Positions 23,600 through 35,147 of a DNA stretch of 64,000 nucleotides are shown piece after piece. How positions within the stretch are numbered: the first letter of the stretch is position 1; the number at the start of each line of letters is the position of its first letter. Origin of the DNA: Brachynemurus nebulosus (taxonomy: Eukaryota > Arthropoda > Insecta > Neuroptera > Myrmeleontidae); NCBI GenBank assembly GCA_035578155.1, contig JAPWDM010000063.1, positions 620,001-684,000 on the forward strand, in the 5' to 3' direction. Below the pieces are notes generated by a model that worked only from the letters and a program-made list of their open reading frames with translations, searched no databases and was not told the DNA's origin. Made by a program: the position numbers and the translations under genes.

Positions 23600-23904
23600 G
23601 TCATGATGCGACTTGAGCTCGACATTATGGTAAAAAATTTGTTTTGAGGTGCCTAGAAATTGAAAATAACATCCGCGAAAATATTAAAATATTAAAATAA
23701 TAAAAATACCAAAAAAATATTCTGTTGAAGAAATATTGCAGATAATTTGCTGAAAAAAAATTATTTTGTAATAGAAAATAGGAGTAACCAAAAATAGGAA
23801 TATGTTTATCCAAGGCACTCTTGTGACATAACTTTTCTCTTATGGGAATCCAATGTTAAAAATTAATATGTAAATCGTATGTATACATTCGGCTGGGACA
23901 CCCA

Positions 23905-23989
<85 letters not shown>

Positions 23990-24320
23990 CACCATAACTC
24001 TTAAACGCAATGTCCTATTTTTGCCAAAATTTGTGAAAATGTTGGAAGTCCAAAACCGTTGGACAAATTCCTTAGCCAGACATGTCCGATGCCGGAAACA
24101 TGGTTTTTTGCGCATTTTTCGTGAAAAAAATTAGTTTTCTACCAAAATTTTCGTAAATTTAAAAAGAAATTTTTGCAACATTTTCTTACACCGTTGGAAA
24201 GTGGAGAAAAAAATCACATAAAAAATTTTTTTAAACCATCGTTGTATATAAACTGGTTTCTGAGAAAAATGAGTTCTTATAAACGAAAATTCGCTATGCT
24301 ATGCAGGATGCTGCGACAGG
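23600..24320 (+). repeat. Dispersed repeat family C, longest copy
   Basis: Landmarks: gcgacttgagctcgacatta, ttgttttgaggtgcctagaa, then, after the TA tract, a segment with gttggaagtccaaaaccgtt, gcgcatttttcgtgaaaaaa, ggaaagtggagaaaaaa and tatgcaggatgctgcgac. Related sequence occurs reversed at 29476-29935 and 46985-47365, and shorter pieces at about 13100-13165 and 58415-58560. It lies within the hAT element above, so it may be that element's own interior. No coding frame survives. Confidence 0.6.
23906..23986. repeat. (TA)n microsatellite
   Basis: An 81-bp pure TA repeat sits in the middle of the family C copy. Confidence 0.95.
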
Positions 24321-25050
24321 GATATTAATTTAATGATACACTCGTGTATATGATACAGTATGAATATAATATCATAATGACATCTCACGGACCCATTATG
24401 AATCGTCCGCGGACCCCACCTTTTGGGAACTTCTGCTTTAGACTATTCGAAGATCTATGTTATTTGTCGGTAGTTAAATAAATATTTAAATACCATTCTA
24501 AATAAATAATTTACGGTTAATATTTAACGTTTCATGGTTGATTCTTTTACTGCCATCATTAGAAATTACAACTGAAAGATCAAATTCTAGTCTGGGAAAC
24601 AAGAAAAATAATTAGATTTTCTATTAATAGTATTGAACAACGAGAATTTAAATTTTAAAGATTAAATTCTGATAAGCCATCTTGTTGTGTATATTGTAGT
24701 ACCTATAGGTATAGCTGAAGAATCTATTTTTGTATAGCTATGTGTAATAGGAGACTTTATTTGACGGGATAGGATACAACGTAAAAGAGGATCTGTTAAT
24801 ATTTTCGTTAAACAGGATAAGGACAGATCTTATTACACGACTGTGGTGGGGATGATGTTGACGTAGTATTTTTATTGAAGACGTATTTGGTAACATTTTT
24901 TTTTTAAAGTATGTTTTTTTTTTCTGATCAGAAAAAAAGTTTTCCTCAATATTCTGATTAAGTCAGTGGTATTTTAGTTGTCCTGATTTGATGTTTTAGC
25001 TATTGCAGTGGATTACACTCTGATTTTACAGCTAAGAGGTTATTCAGGGT

Positions 25051-25639
25051 CAGTGGCGTAGCGTGTCTTGGAGGGGCGCTGTATCAAAATTAGTTGGGGG
25101 CCCAAATGAAGGGTAAAGATTTCTCACAAAAGAAAAAAATATGCTTGCATTAAATTAAAATAAATATTTATTGATTATAAGTTATCGCTTCCTCCTAGAA
25201 ATTGAGCCTAGCCAAACAATTCAAGTTAAATATACATTTTTCTTGCCTTTTTTCCGGCAAATTGATTTATTAAATGATCTATAGCTGAAGACGGTTTCAG
25301 TTTTTCTAAAATTTCCCCCTCTATAGACAATAGTGACAAGTCTGATAGCCTGTCCCATCGAAGTCTCATTTTTGAAGTTACCCATGTTGCCAACTTTTGG
25401 CCGCATGCTTAACCCGGGAAGAAAGGGGTCGCTTTTTTGACTTTTGTCATTTCTGAAGTGAAAACTCTATTATAGGCACGTATGACAGTTTTTTTTATAT
25501 GTTTTTTCCCGGGAAGCACCAGATTAAGTGACATTGTGGATAACATTTTACTAATTTTTGCTTACACACGTTAAGGGCCTCTGTAGCCCGGGGGCCCCGT
25601 ATCATTGATACGGCTGATACGGCGGTAGCTACGCCCCTG
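25051..25639. mobile_element. hAT element, 589 bp, perfect 8-bp duplication
   Basis: Ends cagtggcgtagcg and (reverse complement) caggggcgtagctaccg are inverted relatives typical of hAT termini. The 8-bp flank ttcagggt is repeated exactly at 25043-25050 and 25640-25647. The interior contains a minus-strand fragment of a hAT transposase, so this is an internally deleted derivative. A partial second copy lies at 7253-7400 in the opposite orientation. Confidence 0.85.
25226..25372 (-). pseudogene. hAT transposase C-terminal fragment
   Basis: The minus-strand frame ending at TAA 25226-25228 reads (W)DRLSDLSLLSIEGEIL, then IDHLINQFAGKKARK and MYI. This matches the usual C-terminal signature of zinc-finger MYM/hAT-type transposases (RL..L.LLSIE ... 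FA.KKARK), which forms part of the dimerisation region. The neighbouring frame is also open over this interval but has no family resemblance. No catalytic region remains. Confidence 0.65.
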
Positions 25640-25647
25640 TTCAGGGT

Positions 25648-26746
25648 TAAAAACTAAAAGAAAATATATTTTTAACATTTTTTTTTTTAAAGAAACCTTA
25701 TATGCAATCGGTTTGAAACCTTTTACATATTTTATCAGGTATTCCTTTAAGTATAAAAAAAGTTTTTCGTTTTCTTTTGTTTAATGACGTTGTTTTTTAC
25801 ACGTGGCGTTAAAGCACAAACTTAGAAATGAAACGTCCTTTACGGGATAGAACACAGAGTTCTAGTGGATAATTTGAAATTAAAAAATGGAATGGCATTT
25901 TGAAAAAATTATTTTTGTTGCTATTCCGGGACTAAAAGACATGATTTAGTTCCTCATAATAGGGAATAAAGTACTACTTTTAGTCCCAGGAGATTAACAA
26001 AGTCACTTTTAGTCTCAAGGGACTAAAAAATTATTTTACTGCCGTTTTTAAACCAGTCAGTAAACACAATTTAGACAAATATAACTTAAATAGAGCTGCT
26101 AGGTAATTGAAAATAATAAACAAATTCAAAATTGTAGACAAAGACAAACATTTATATTGTATTGTACAATTCGACTGATTTATCCAAATTATACTTGATG
26201 GAATATTATTACATGCAGTTTGAATAATATTTAAGTAATTTTTTGTAAATTTTTCTTAATTTTAAATTATCCGGCATTGCAAAAAAAGTATATACGCTAC
26301 AGGACTAAAGTGTATCTTTTCATCCCTCGTGTGATTTGTTGTCCTCGGGCCTTTACAGGCTCTCTGGCAACAAACTTTACACTCGGACTTAAAACTCACA
26401 CTTTAGTCCCTTGGCGAACAACAAACTATTTTATGTCACTAAACCGAAAGTTATACTACTGCAGCAGAAAAAAAACTACAAGCTTTTGAAAAATCGACTT
26501 TTTTTCGTTTTTTGTTTCTAAAACGTGGGAAAAAATTGTAAGGCCTCAAACGCACTCTCATAAATTATGATTAATGACAAACTAAGGACTGAATCCCCTG
26601 TTCCGTTTTTGAAAACGTGGTTTTTATGTAAAACGCTTTTAAAGTTTAAATATTTTGATATAAAAATCGGCAACTGTTTTAAAGGAATAAAAATAGTGAT
26701 GAAAAAAAAAGTGATTTTTTATTTTTTGGAGTATGGGGTATTCTTT
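25648..26746. other. Non-coding stretch with reiterated ggactaaa motif
   Basis: No gene is seen. The word gggactaaa or its complement tttagtccc recurs several times between 25925 and 26415, in both orientations, including a facing pair at about 26300 and 26400. This may be the subterminal repeat region of an unbounded DNA element. Confidence 0.4.
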
Positions 26747-26754
26747 ATGTAGGT

Positions 26755-27443
26755 CAGTGTTCTTCAACCTGTGGGACGCGACCCCCTGGGGGGTCGCGAA
26801 GCCTTTCTAAGGGGGTCGCAGTTACTTTAAAAATAAAACCACTCTAGTTCAATATATAATATTTAATAAAGAGAAGGTTAATTAATGGTTACATTAATGT
26901 GATAGTTTCATACTTTCGCGCGATAAAGTTTGTCGTCACATAGACACTTTTCTTTAGTTTTGTTTTATTACTCTCATTGGAAATTGAAGTTGACGGTTGT
27001 GCATATGTTTTCAGAACAGAAACTTTTCCATTTTCAGTAATTACAATGAGCACAGAATTTTGAATATTAGACAATAAAAGACAGTGAGCAACTACTAAAC
27101 AAACAAAAAGGCCATTCAATAAATTTAAATACTAACGCGAGTTCACAATTCAATGAATTCAAATGGATTACGTTCGGAAGTGTTGAACGACGACGATTGT
27201 CGCGCGTGCGCGTGTCACTTTTTACGCCACGCGTGCTTTCAGAAACTACTATAATTCGTCAACTTCGATGTCGATATAAAAAATATGCCTGTTTTAAGTC
27301 CTTAATTACGTATTTAATCGATACCTAGCTATAAAAATAATCAATAATGATGAACAGATTCGATATTTATAACATAAAAAAAATAAAAGTTAGTAATAGC
27401 GGAGGGTAGGGGGTCGCGCCATGAAAAAGGTTGAAAAACACTG
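26755..27443. mobile_element. Non-autonomous hAT with SPIN/Zaphod-like ends
   Basis: The left end cagtgttcttcaacctgtgg continues into gacgcgaccccc, and the right end (reverse complement cagtgtttttcaaccttttt) is its inverted relative with a matching ggcgcgacccc. This closely resembles the known SPIN and Zaphod hAT termini (CAG-GGTTCTCAACCTGTGGG type). The 8-bp flank atgtaggt is duplicated exactly at 26747-26754 and 27444-27451. The interior has no recognisable transposase. Confidence 0.85.
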
Positions 27444-27451
27444 ATGTAGGT

Positions 27452-29470
27452 AAAGAATTCAAAATACCATATCAGAAACCGTTAATAAAATTCCATCATT
27501 ATTAAATTATATCAGTATTGTATTATTTTTGGCGAATGCTTTTTCATAGACCAAGTAAAAATGAATTTATTTAATTTATGAAACAGTCACCGTTGTGAAG
27601 AACCTTTTTGTTAAAAGTAATTTAAAATAATATATTTAAAATCTTTTCTGTCATATTATATCTATTATATACATGGATAAAATACCTATGTATGTATGCA
27701 TGAATTTAAGAAAAAATGAATGAAAATGATAGAAGAAGCTTTTAAACTCTGACATTTTTCAACACTGATGTGAGTAATGTGGGTATTAGCAAGAATTATT
27801 TAATTCATTTTTTGTGATACAATTCAATTAAATATGTTACGCTTTTTCTCCTACTTTTAAAAGTTAAATATTTTAAATGAATCTTCTCTTAAAAAAAAAA
27901 AAAGAAATTAATTTTTTTTTATAGGTATGTAATTAACAAAAGCGAATCGGCAAACGTACCGGCGGTGTTTTCATTTTCTTTTCTGGTTTGTTAGTTTAAT
28001 AAATACAATTTTCTCCACTTTTGTTAGAGCTCCGTAGAAAATGTTCCTAGTCTTTCTGCGGGCCTGCAATCATTGTTACGGCGATCGGGTAAAAATGGAA
28101 AAGTATTTGTCGTCAACTTGTTGTACAACTCAACCAAGTAGTACAACAAGTTGAACCGTGTATCGGCCTCAATAGTAACACATAGACTGAGCAATGCAGT
28201 GAAAAATTCTATCCTTATGGAACCTTAACATAATGTGCGTCCAATATGTACTTGGTTGATCTTTTCCTTTAACAACAGTTGTAACCGAATTTTTTTCTTC
28301 TTATATTTATTTAATGTTTTTGTATTGTATTTCTAACCTTTGGTGTGTTCTTTTTTGTTCCCCTAAATCCATTAATTTATTAAAATTGTTATTCCCCTTT
28401 GAGATTCACATTTCTTTGTTTCATTTTTTTGTTTTTGTTTAAAATGTGAATAAATTAATTTTTTCTAACTCAAATATGTGTATTTTTTGTCAAATACCTA
28501 GTCATTTTGAAAAATTGATACAAATAAGATTTTCACCCGTATAAGAAAATTTAATTTTGGAAAATATTGCCATAAAAAGTCAATAACCTGTCTAATACAG
28601 TTCGCACATGCATATTTAAATAATATTTTGAAAAGTTTTTGTGTTGAATGTGTTAAGAGTCAACAGCCTTACTTTCAAACAAAAAGGTAGAATTTTAACA
28701 GTTTTATAGTTAAGTTAGAAGAGGTATGTATATGTATTCCAAATACATGTAGTTATACTAGACAGGAAAAAAGTTGGTGTCTGATAGAACGATTATATGC
28801 GACCAGTGGCGTAACTATAGTGGAACCAGTAGAGTAGTTCCCGACAGTGTATATATTGAAAGTATAAATACTTATGTGTATGTAATATATGCTTGTGTTT
28901 TGTTACAACTGAAATCCGAAATTAGTAGAATGGATTCAGTCTATATAATAGCAAAGGTTAAGGTAATAATTGTCTGTCTGTGGACAGCGATTCTTGAAAA
29001 ATGAAGTGAAGTGGAATGGAATGAAATGAAATAGCTAAGAACAGAACCAAAGGAAATATATTTTTATAAGTTGGTAGGTATACATTATTGTGATAATAGG
29101 TACTCTATCGACGAAATTGATTACTAATAAGAGGAGGTATTATTTATTTTACACAGTTTTCATTTCCGATTACCGTAAATGCGGGATACTTGAGCCCAGA
29201 CTTGCAAATCATCTGATAATTTCAAAAATTGAGCGTAACTGTTATACTTATTTGGAATAGGAAATTCAGTATATTAATCTATATATGACTACGGTTAGTT
29301 TATTATATAATTTGGATCTTTTTCTTATGGCTCATAAATTTTATAGCTTTTTACTTGAGACCAAACCTAAATTTGCAGGTGATTTTTATTTGAAAACAGT
29401 TTAAGACCAAGTAGGATGTTGGTTACTAATTAAAATATTGTACAAACATATAAGGAACTTTATTTATTCA
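27452..29470. other. Non-coding stretch
   Basis: No gene is seen. A hairpin caacttgttgtac/gtacaacaagttg lies around 28109-28154, and a lone hAT-like end cagtggcgtaactatagtgg starts at about 28803 without a visible partner. Confidence 0.45.
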
Positions 29471-29475
29471 ATACT

Positions 29476-29935
29476 CCTATCGCAGCATCCTGCATAACAT
29501 AGCGAATTTTTACTTACAAAAGTTAATTTTTCTCGGAAACCAGTTAAGAATATCCAAAAACCAGAATAATAATAATAGTTCAAGACCGTTTTTATGTCAT
29601 TTTTTTCTCCTCTTTTTAATGGTGTAAAAAAAGTCGTAAAAACTTTTTAAACTTCGGAAAATTTTTTCAAAAAATTGATTTTATTTTTCACGGAAAATCG
29701 GAAGTGTCTGGCTGAAGAACTCATCCAAGATTTTTGGACTTCAAATGTTTTCATCAAATTTCGTAAAAACACGAAATGTTTCACTCGAGAATTCTCGTGC
29801 TAATACATAACTACATACATATATAAATTTTAGTGAATGTCATTTTCGACTTCCAGAGACCTCAAAACAAAATTTCTCTCATAGTACGGGACTCAAGCTG
29901 TGTCATGGCAGTGGCCGTAATACATAGGACTCTCC
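29476..29935 (-). repeat. Dispersed repeat family C, reversed copy
   Basis: In reverse complement this shares the order of blocks of 23600-24320: the tcatg-cagcttgag segment, gttttgaggt, the aagtccaaaa region and the gcaggatgctgcg end (here gcagcatcctgcat at 29482). Divergence is substantial and there is no TA tract. Confidence 0.55.
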
Positions 29936-30905
29936 CATTACGCAATCTATGGAGGCCGTTGGAGGAAAAATTTTTAAATGAGAAAGTCAAAGGTAATGGG
30001 TGTCAATGTTTCTGATTTATATATTTGCATGATTTACTGTTACAAACTATATTACTTAGACACATTCAAACACGGAGGGGTGCCATTATACACAAATTGT
30101 GTGCAACGTAATTGTTAAATGGGAGCGTGCGTTATCGGAGAGTGCTATATAGTTGAAAATTCGATATAGCTTAGAAAATGAACCAAACTTTGTACGACAG
30201 TGCATTTTAAGCGCCTACAAGAATATCATCTCAATTTGGATAATAAAGTCGAACTTACTAGGCACCCAATATATTCCACTTTTTTTTATTGGGTTGCTGC
30301 AAATCAAATGTCGATCAGCGACAATCCATATCAATCGAATGTACGTCAGTATAATAATTTCATTTGCAACAACCTAATATTTATATACATGTTTCAAATA
30401 ATTTTAAATATGATTGTTGTTTTATTTCGAGTTTTGTCTCATCGAATTGTGTATTTGAGTGCGAATTTCGAAGTTGGATGGTAACTTGTACGCATTCACA
30501 TACTTAATGAGTGTTGCGTCATTAAAAATGCAACAGACATCTCGTAAGTGCTTGTGTGTATAGTTTTAAATGTCCTTTAACATTGTGCTTTGTAGTATAC
30601 GTATACATAATATGTATATTTTGTTAATAAAATCATCGTCTACGTGTCATAAACTCGATGAATTTTCGAGTACATTCGACGAAAGTATGTATGTATGTAT
30701 TTACGTATATGTATACACTATTGAAAAAACTCGAAAGACTTTAGTTTTTATAGGTACTGTATTAGGTTGGCACATTTTTAGTGAAACGGAGTATACTTAC
30801 CTACCTTATAAAATACAAAATATGTAAAATGTAATTTAAAAAAAAAATCTTTTTTTTTTTTTAATTATTTTATCTAAGTTATTATCAGTGAGAGTATCAC
30901 ATATA

Positions 30906-31448
30906 GGTGGAGAGCGCCAAAAGTTCTCGGCCTAACATGATTAAACTTATTGGCGACGTAAGGTGACGTAATTTATACTCACAGAAAGTATTAAGTCTCC
31001 AGTAATCATAAACGCAGTGGACGAGTTTACATGTGTTTTATTTATTCTGTTGTAAAAGTGTAAACTCAATATGTCGACCGTTTCAAAAATTGAATATGGT
31101 GTAGTAATAAAATTTCTGACAAACGAAAGACAAACTCCAGAAGAAATTAAGGACAGCTTGGATGGTGTATACGGTAAAGCCGTGCTAATGGTTCGGTTGC
31201 GGTACGAGTCCCTCAACGACGATGATCGTTCTGGACGTCCGGCAGATTCGATCACTTCCGAAAACATCGCTCTTGTAGAATCGCTACAAAGAATTTGATT
31301 ATTATTATTATAAAGGCATAGAGATGCTTATCCCACCTTATAATAAGTGCATTGAAATAGAGGGCGGTTATATAGGAAAATAAATACTTTTCACTGTTCT
31401 CTCTGCATTTTTTAATACTCAGGCCGAGAACTTTTGGCGCATCTTGCG
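30906..31448. mobile_element. Mariner-type element, internally deleted, TA-flanked
   Basis: A 20-bp inverted repeat (gcgccaaaagttctcggcct at 30914-30933 and its complement at 31421-31440) lies near both ends, and TA is present at 30904-30905 and 31449-31450. It encloses a truncated mariner-like transposase frame, giving a deletion derivative of about 540 bp. It lies 160 bp from the LTR retrotransposon. Confidence 0.75.
31071..31298 (+). pseudogene. Mariner transposase N-terminal fragment
   Basis: An ATG at 31071 opens 75 codons reading MSTVSKIEYGVVIKFLTN, then TPEEIKDSLDGVYG, then, after a gap relative to the family, RSGRP and ENIALVE. Mariner proteins begin with paired helix-turn-helix domains that bind the inverted repeats, and the VYG ... 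RSGRP landmarks are characteristic. Residues normally between them are missing, and the DDD catalytic domain is absent. It is non-functional as a transposase. Confidence 0.7.
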
Positions 31449-31608
31449 TAGTTCCTTACAGGGGCGTTTTTTAAGGAATTTTTATTATATAACGTAAAAG
31501 CCTCTATACCGGGACACTATTTTTAGCTGTGTAATTAAACTGGCTTATAAAATTTGACAAATAAATTAAACATCAATTTTTTTTTCTTAATAAGCATGAA
31601 ACAAAGCT

Positions 31609-33655
31609 TGTTACGTTTTTTTTGCAATGCTCTCTTATTCTATTCGCTTTAACCAACCTACGCGAGTCACTTACTTTTGTTGTCTTGCTAAGGATACACA
31701 AAAACAAAAAAATTAAACCTCACGTACTACTTTTATTGACTTTATTGTCATCCAAATATATAACAATACAGATATAACTCATTTTTGTAATTGTATTATA
31801 ATGGTATTAATAATTGTATTAGGATCCATGAAGTAAACCTAAAACAAAAAAAAAGTATTAAGAAAAAAAAAAAAACTGTAAAACAAATAAACATTGCAGT
31901 GTCAGTAAAGTGTCAGTTAGGTTATCATCCCAAAGTGACAGTTAGTTTTTTAGTGTCAAAAAGGAAGATACAGATGGTAACACTGACAGACATGAGGTTA
32001 GAGGAACTTGAGGATGTGAAAAAAAAGGAGGGGGTGACTTCACGGATTCGACGAGGTTCGAAAAAAGAAGAGAGGAAAAGAAGGGTCTTTTTGGATTTGG
32101 TCGCTGGTTAAGGAGGACGAGAGAAAGAGCGTGGACAATTCGTAATAACCATTGTTGGAAATTTGAGTGTGGAACGGTTACAGTTATAAAGCTAATTCAA
32201 TACTTGTTAATAAAAAAAAAAAAATTGATTGCAATTGAATTCAAAAAAAAAGTAATTTATTTTCACACGTTCCTGCATTGTCCACTCAGTAAGAAGGATA
32301 CTGATATTACGGCGGCGAGCTACTCATGAAATATTGAGGATTCCGGCACTTAATTTTGGAGGCCACGTGGCGACTGGTAGGTGGTCAGTGGAGTACCGAA
32401 AATTCCGGAAATTTGATTGTTTGCTGGTGCTGTTAGCGAGTTGGATCGTCTGAATAAATTTTTGGTAGAGGCTGCTGCAAGAATGTTTACGGATGGTGAT
32501 TTTCCTGGTGCGACTTTATCCGCTCCTTCAGTATAGTTCCACTACAAAAGGACTGAGTTAAATTAAACGTGGTGGTAATTATGAACTTTTGTTGTAAACG
32601 GACCGTAAATCTTTAGCCATCTATGGTATATACTGTAATTGTTATATGTAGTTTTAGTGTACATGGAATTCTAATAAGCTTCCTGTAAGGGTTAAACTTG
32701 CAATTAGTCAATTGACAAGTGTCAAAATAGTTCACAATTCATGCTGCATACCATAATTGTCGTTTAGATATATCGTTTATTCGAATTCCATCAATTTTAG
32801 TTAGTTTCTTTTCTAGTGTAGGTTAACCTTTTAACACATAAGTTTAGTTTTTACAAAATCTTCACTACTGCCGGCTGTGCTTATCTTTTAATATCGATTG
32901 CTATAATAAACCAGTAAAAAAAAATATATTTTAATGTATAATCACTTAGATTTTTACGACAAAGAAAACACTGTTGATTATTTTGTTTCCAGTCGTCGAA
33001 ACGTCACAATTAATTTGACAGTTCTATGGTGTTGACCCACTGAACAGAGGAGTTGGTTCGCCTGGGAACGAGTGTGTGCAACAAACGTAACGTTCCGTGT
33101 CAGTTGAATTTGGGTAAAAAATTTTTTTTTGTGAAACGTTAGATTCCATTTCCAATCACCATTGTTTTCTTTGTGGCGCTCATATAAAGAATATAAATTA
33201 AAAAGAACCACTTTATAATTCTTGAAAACTTAACCACTAATATCAATTAGGCAATTAACAAATTCTATACTTACAATCTTTTTATTCGCATTGTTTAAAC
33301 AGCTATATCTGTAATGTTGCATAAATAATAACTATCTTTGGTATATAACTTAATTACATTTATTTTCTTTTTTTTTTTTTGGTCATGTTTTCTTTACAGA
33401 GAAGTGATAAGTAGTATAGTAACTTCTACTGCTGGACAGGAAGTAAGTGACACCTTTTCTTCTTTTCAGTATTTTGAGGCTGTGAAAAATACTGTGGCGC
33501 CCTGTTAGTTATAATTAGTTCTTAATTTTTTTTGTTGTTAGTTTTTTTTTTTTGTTTGTTCTCTCCATGAGGATTTAACCCTAACCCCCCCAGCCTACGT
33601 GCTAGCCGGAGCAATTCAGGTGGTGTATGGCCTTTGGATACGATAAGGCGTAACA
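31609..33655 (+). repeat. 5' LTR (2047 bp)
   Basis: Bounded by TGTTACG and CGTAACA. Compared by eye with the 3' LTR it differs only in two homopolymers: an A run near 31863 (13 against 15) and a T run near 33368 (13 against 14), which accounts exactly for the 3-bp length difference. A TATATAA at about 33340 is a candidate promoter. A T-rich tract ending in ACAG (33399) and a GTAAGT (33443) bracket a 43-bp segment that could be a small exon in the leader. Open frames inside the LTR have no family resemblance. Confidence 0.95.
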
Positions 33656-33660
33656 CATTT

Positions 33661-33678
33661 TGGCGCCCAACGTGGGGC
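33661..33678 (+). promoter_or_regulatory. Primer-binding site, tRNA-Lys type
   Basis: TGGCGCCCAACGTGGGGC starts five bases after the LTR end. It is complementary to the 3' end of insect tRNA-Lys as used by gypsy-type elements, and would prime minus-strand DNA synthesis. Confidence 0.85.
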
Positions 33679-33782
33679 CTAGATTGCAGCAGTTAGGGAA
33701 TTAATTGTTGTACTTACTGGAACTAGTCAGATTAAGTGTTAGGTATTAAAATTGGTTGTGGTTAGGAATTTAGTTAGGAACT

Positions 33783-35147
33783 ATGGATATTAATCGTCTT
33801 TCGAAGGACGAATTGACTTACGAACTCCTCATACGAGGCGTACGTGATATTGAAAGTGTTGAGCGGATGAGGAAGTGTTTTATAGAACTGTATAAGGCCG
33901 AAAGACGTGGTTGTAACACCAACGTTCCGGGTTTATCTGGTTTGTTAGATATGAATAGCGAGGTAGAAATATGCAAGGGAAAAATTAAAGAATTAACGAC
34001 CGGAGTTCAGGGATTTTGCGGGTCTCGGATGGATGGGTCGTACAAGGCGCTCGAAACTAAACTATTACATGTGTTAGGCCGACTAGGGCACATTGATACT
34101 ACCGTAATTGAGGACGCTTCTATTATCTCGCAGTTAGTTATCGAAGTTTCGGAACTGCTTGATATTTTAGAACAAAAGGGGTCTCCCAGTAGCGCTGGGC
34201 TCGAGGTGGAGAGTCAACGGTCACGACGTGGTTCGGTTACTGTTCAGGACGGGCCATCGGGAGTCAACATAAATGCTCCGGAGCCAGGTACTAGCTATCA
34301 ACCAATGCCCCCACCCCCAGAAATAGAACTCTACGAACCCCGCTGTTGTCATCATGAACAGCAATTTCAGGGTCGGTACCATAAAATCTTTAAGTGGAAC
34401 TTAAAATTTAACGGTGAGTCCCCAGAAATGAGCGTTATGGCTTTTCTTGAAAGGGTTGAAGAACTAGCCGTTGCCAGGGGTGTATCTGAAGGGGAGTTAT
34501 TCCAATCTTCCCTTGACCTCTTCGAGGGAAAAGCCTTGGTGTGGCTTCGAGCTATCCGCGAGTCGATTCATTCTTGGAAGGAATTGAGGGCTCTCCTTTG
34601 CCGTGATTTCCTTTCGCCTGATTATGACGACGAGCTTTGGCAAGAGATTCGCGAACGTAAGCAGGACCCTAATGAAAGCGCGGTTTTATTCTTCGCCAGC
34701 ATGCAGAATCTTTTCCGCCGACTTAGTGAACCCCCTAGTGAAAACACTAAACTTAAAATCCTACGACAAAACATTCTTAGTGAATATATCGATCGGCTTG
34801 CCCTATACGAACCCAAAACAGTTAGTGAATTGCTTAACTTATGCGTACGGTTGGAACATGCACTTACTAAAAGTGGCAAACTTTCACGCGGAAATTACCC
34901 TCCCACCGGAAAACTAGAACCTGATCTCGCGTATTATAACCGAGACTCCTCTGTCTCGGTGTCTGCTCTGAAATGTTGGAACTGTGAAGAGATGGGTCAT
35001 GTCTTTTCCTCGTGCCGTAAGCCTAGACGGAAATTCTGTTTCAACTGTGGCCGTGTTGGTGTTCTCAAGGCACAGTGCCCATGTCAGTCGGGAAACGAAC
35101 CTTCAGGACTTGCATCTTTAGAGGCAAGCCAGGTCCTGGGAAACTAG
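33783..35147 (+). CDS. gag: Gag polyprotein
   Basis: ATG at 33783, 454 residues. The structural protein forms the retrotransposon particle and packages its RNA. Residues about 1-200 form an N-terminal region with acidic and Pro-rich stretches (QPMPPPPEIELYEP). Residues about 205-360 resemble the retrotransposon gag capsid fold, with the typical FEGKALVWLRAI and RKQDPNESAVLFF segments. Two CCHC zinc knuckles follow near residues 398-411 (CWNCEEMGHVFSSC, canonical) and 419-432 (CFNCGRVGVLKAQC), where Val replaces the zinc-binding His. Two GGGAAAC heptamers in the correct phase lie at 35090-35096 and 35138-35144, the latter immediately before the TAG stop; the overlapping pol frame is -1. Confidence 0.9.
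   Translation: MDINRLSKDELTYELLIRGVRDIESVERMRKCFIELYKAERRGCNTNVPGLSGLLDMNSEVEICKGKIKELTTGVQGFCGSRMDGSYKALETKLLHVLGRLGHIDTTVIEDASIISQLVIEVSELLDILEQKGSPSSAGLEVESQRSRRGSVTVQDGPSGVNINAPEPGTSYQPMPPPPEIELYEPRCCHHEQQFQGRYHKIFKWNLKFNGESPEMSVMAFLERVEELAVARGVSEGELFQSSLDLFEGKALVWLRAIRESIHSWKELRALLCRDFLSPDYDDELWQEIRERKQDPNESAVLFFASMQNLFRRLSEPPSENTKLKILRQNILSEYIDRLALYEPKTVSELLNLCVRLEHALTKSGKLSRGNYPPTGKLEPDLAYYNRDSSVSVSALKCWNCEEMGHVFSSCRKPRRKFCFNCGRVGVLKAQCPCQSGNEPSGLASLEASQVLGN

Larger units (their letters stand above)
23416..24435. mobile_element. hAT element, 1.02 kb, near-perfect 8-bp duplication
   Basis: Left end cagaggttccgaa and right end (reverse complement cagaagttcccaaaa) are inverted relatives, and the flanks ctttagaa (23408-23415) and ctttagac (24436-24443) match at 7 of 8 bases, fitting a hAT target duplication. 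The interior holds a copy of dispersed family C split by a long (TA)n tract. No transposase is left. Confidence 0.65.

Noticed and set aside
31791..32111. Open frame of about 106 codons, repeated in the 3' LTR
   Set aside because: It lies wholly inside the LTR, has a homopolymer-driven lysine run and no family resemblance; its presence twice only reflects LTR duplication.
32978..33211. Minus-strand open frame in each LTR
   Set aside because: Same reason: LTR sequence duplicated at 39699-39932, no recognisable protein.
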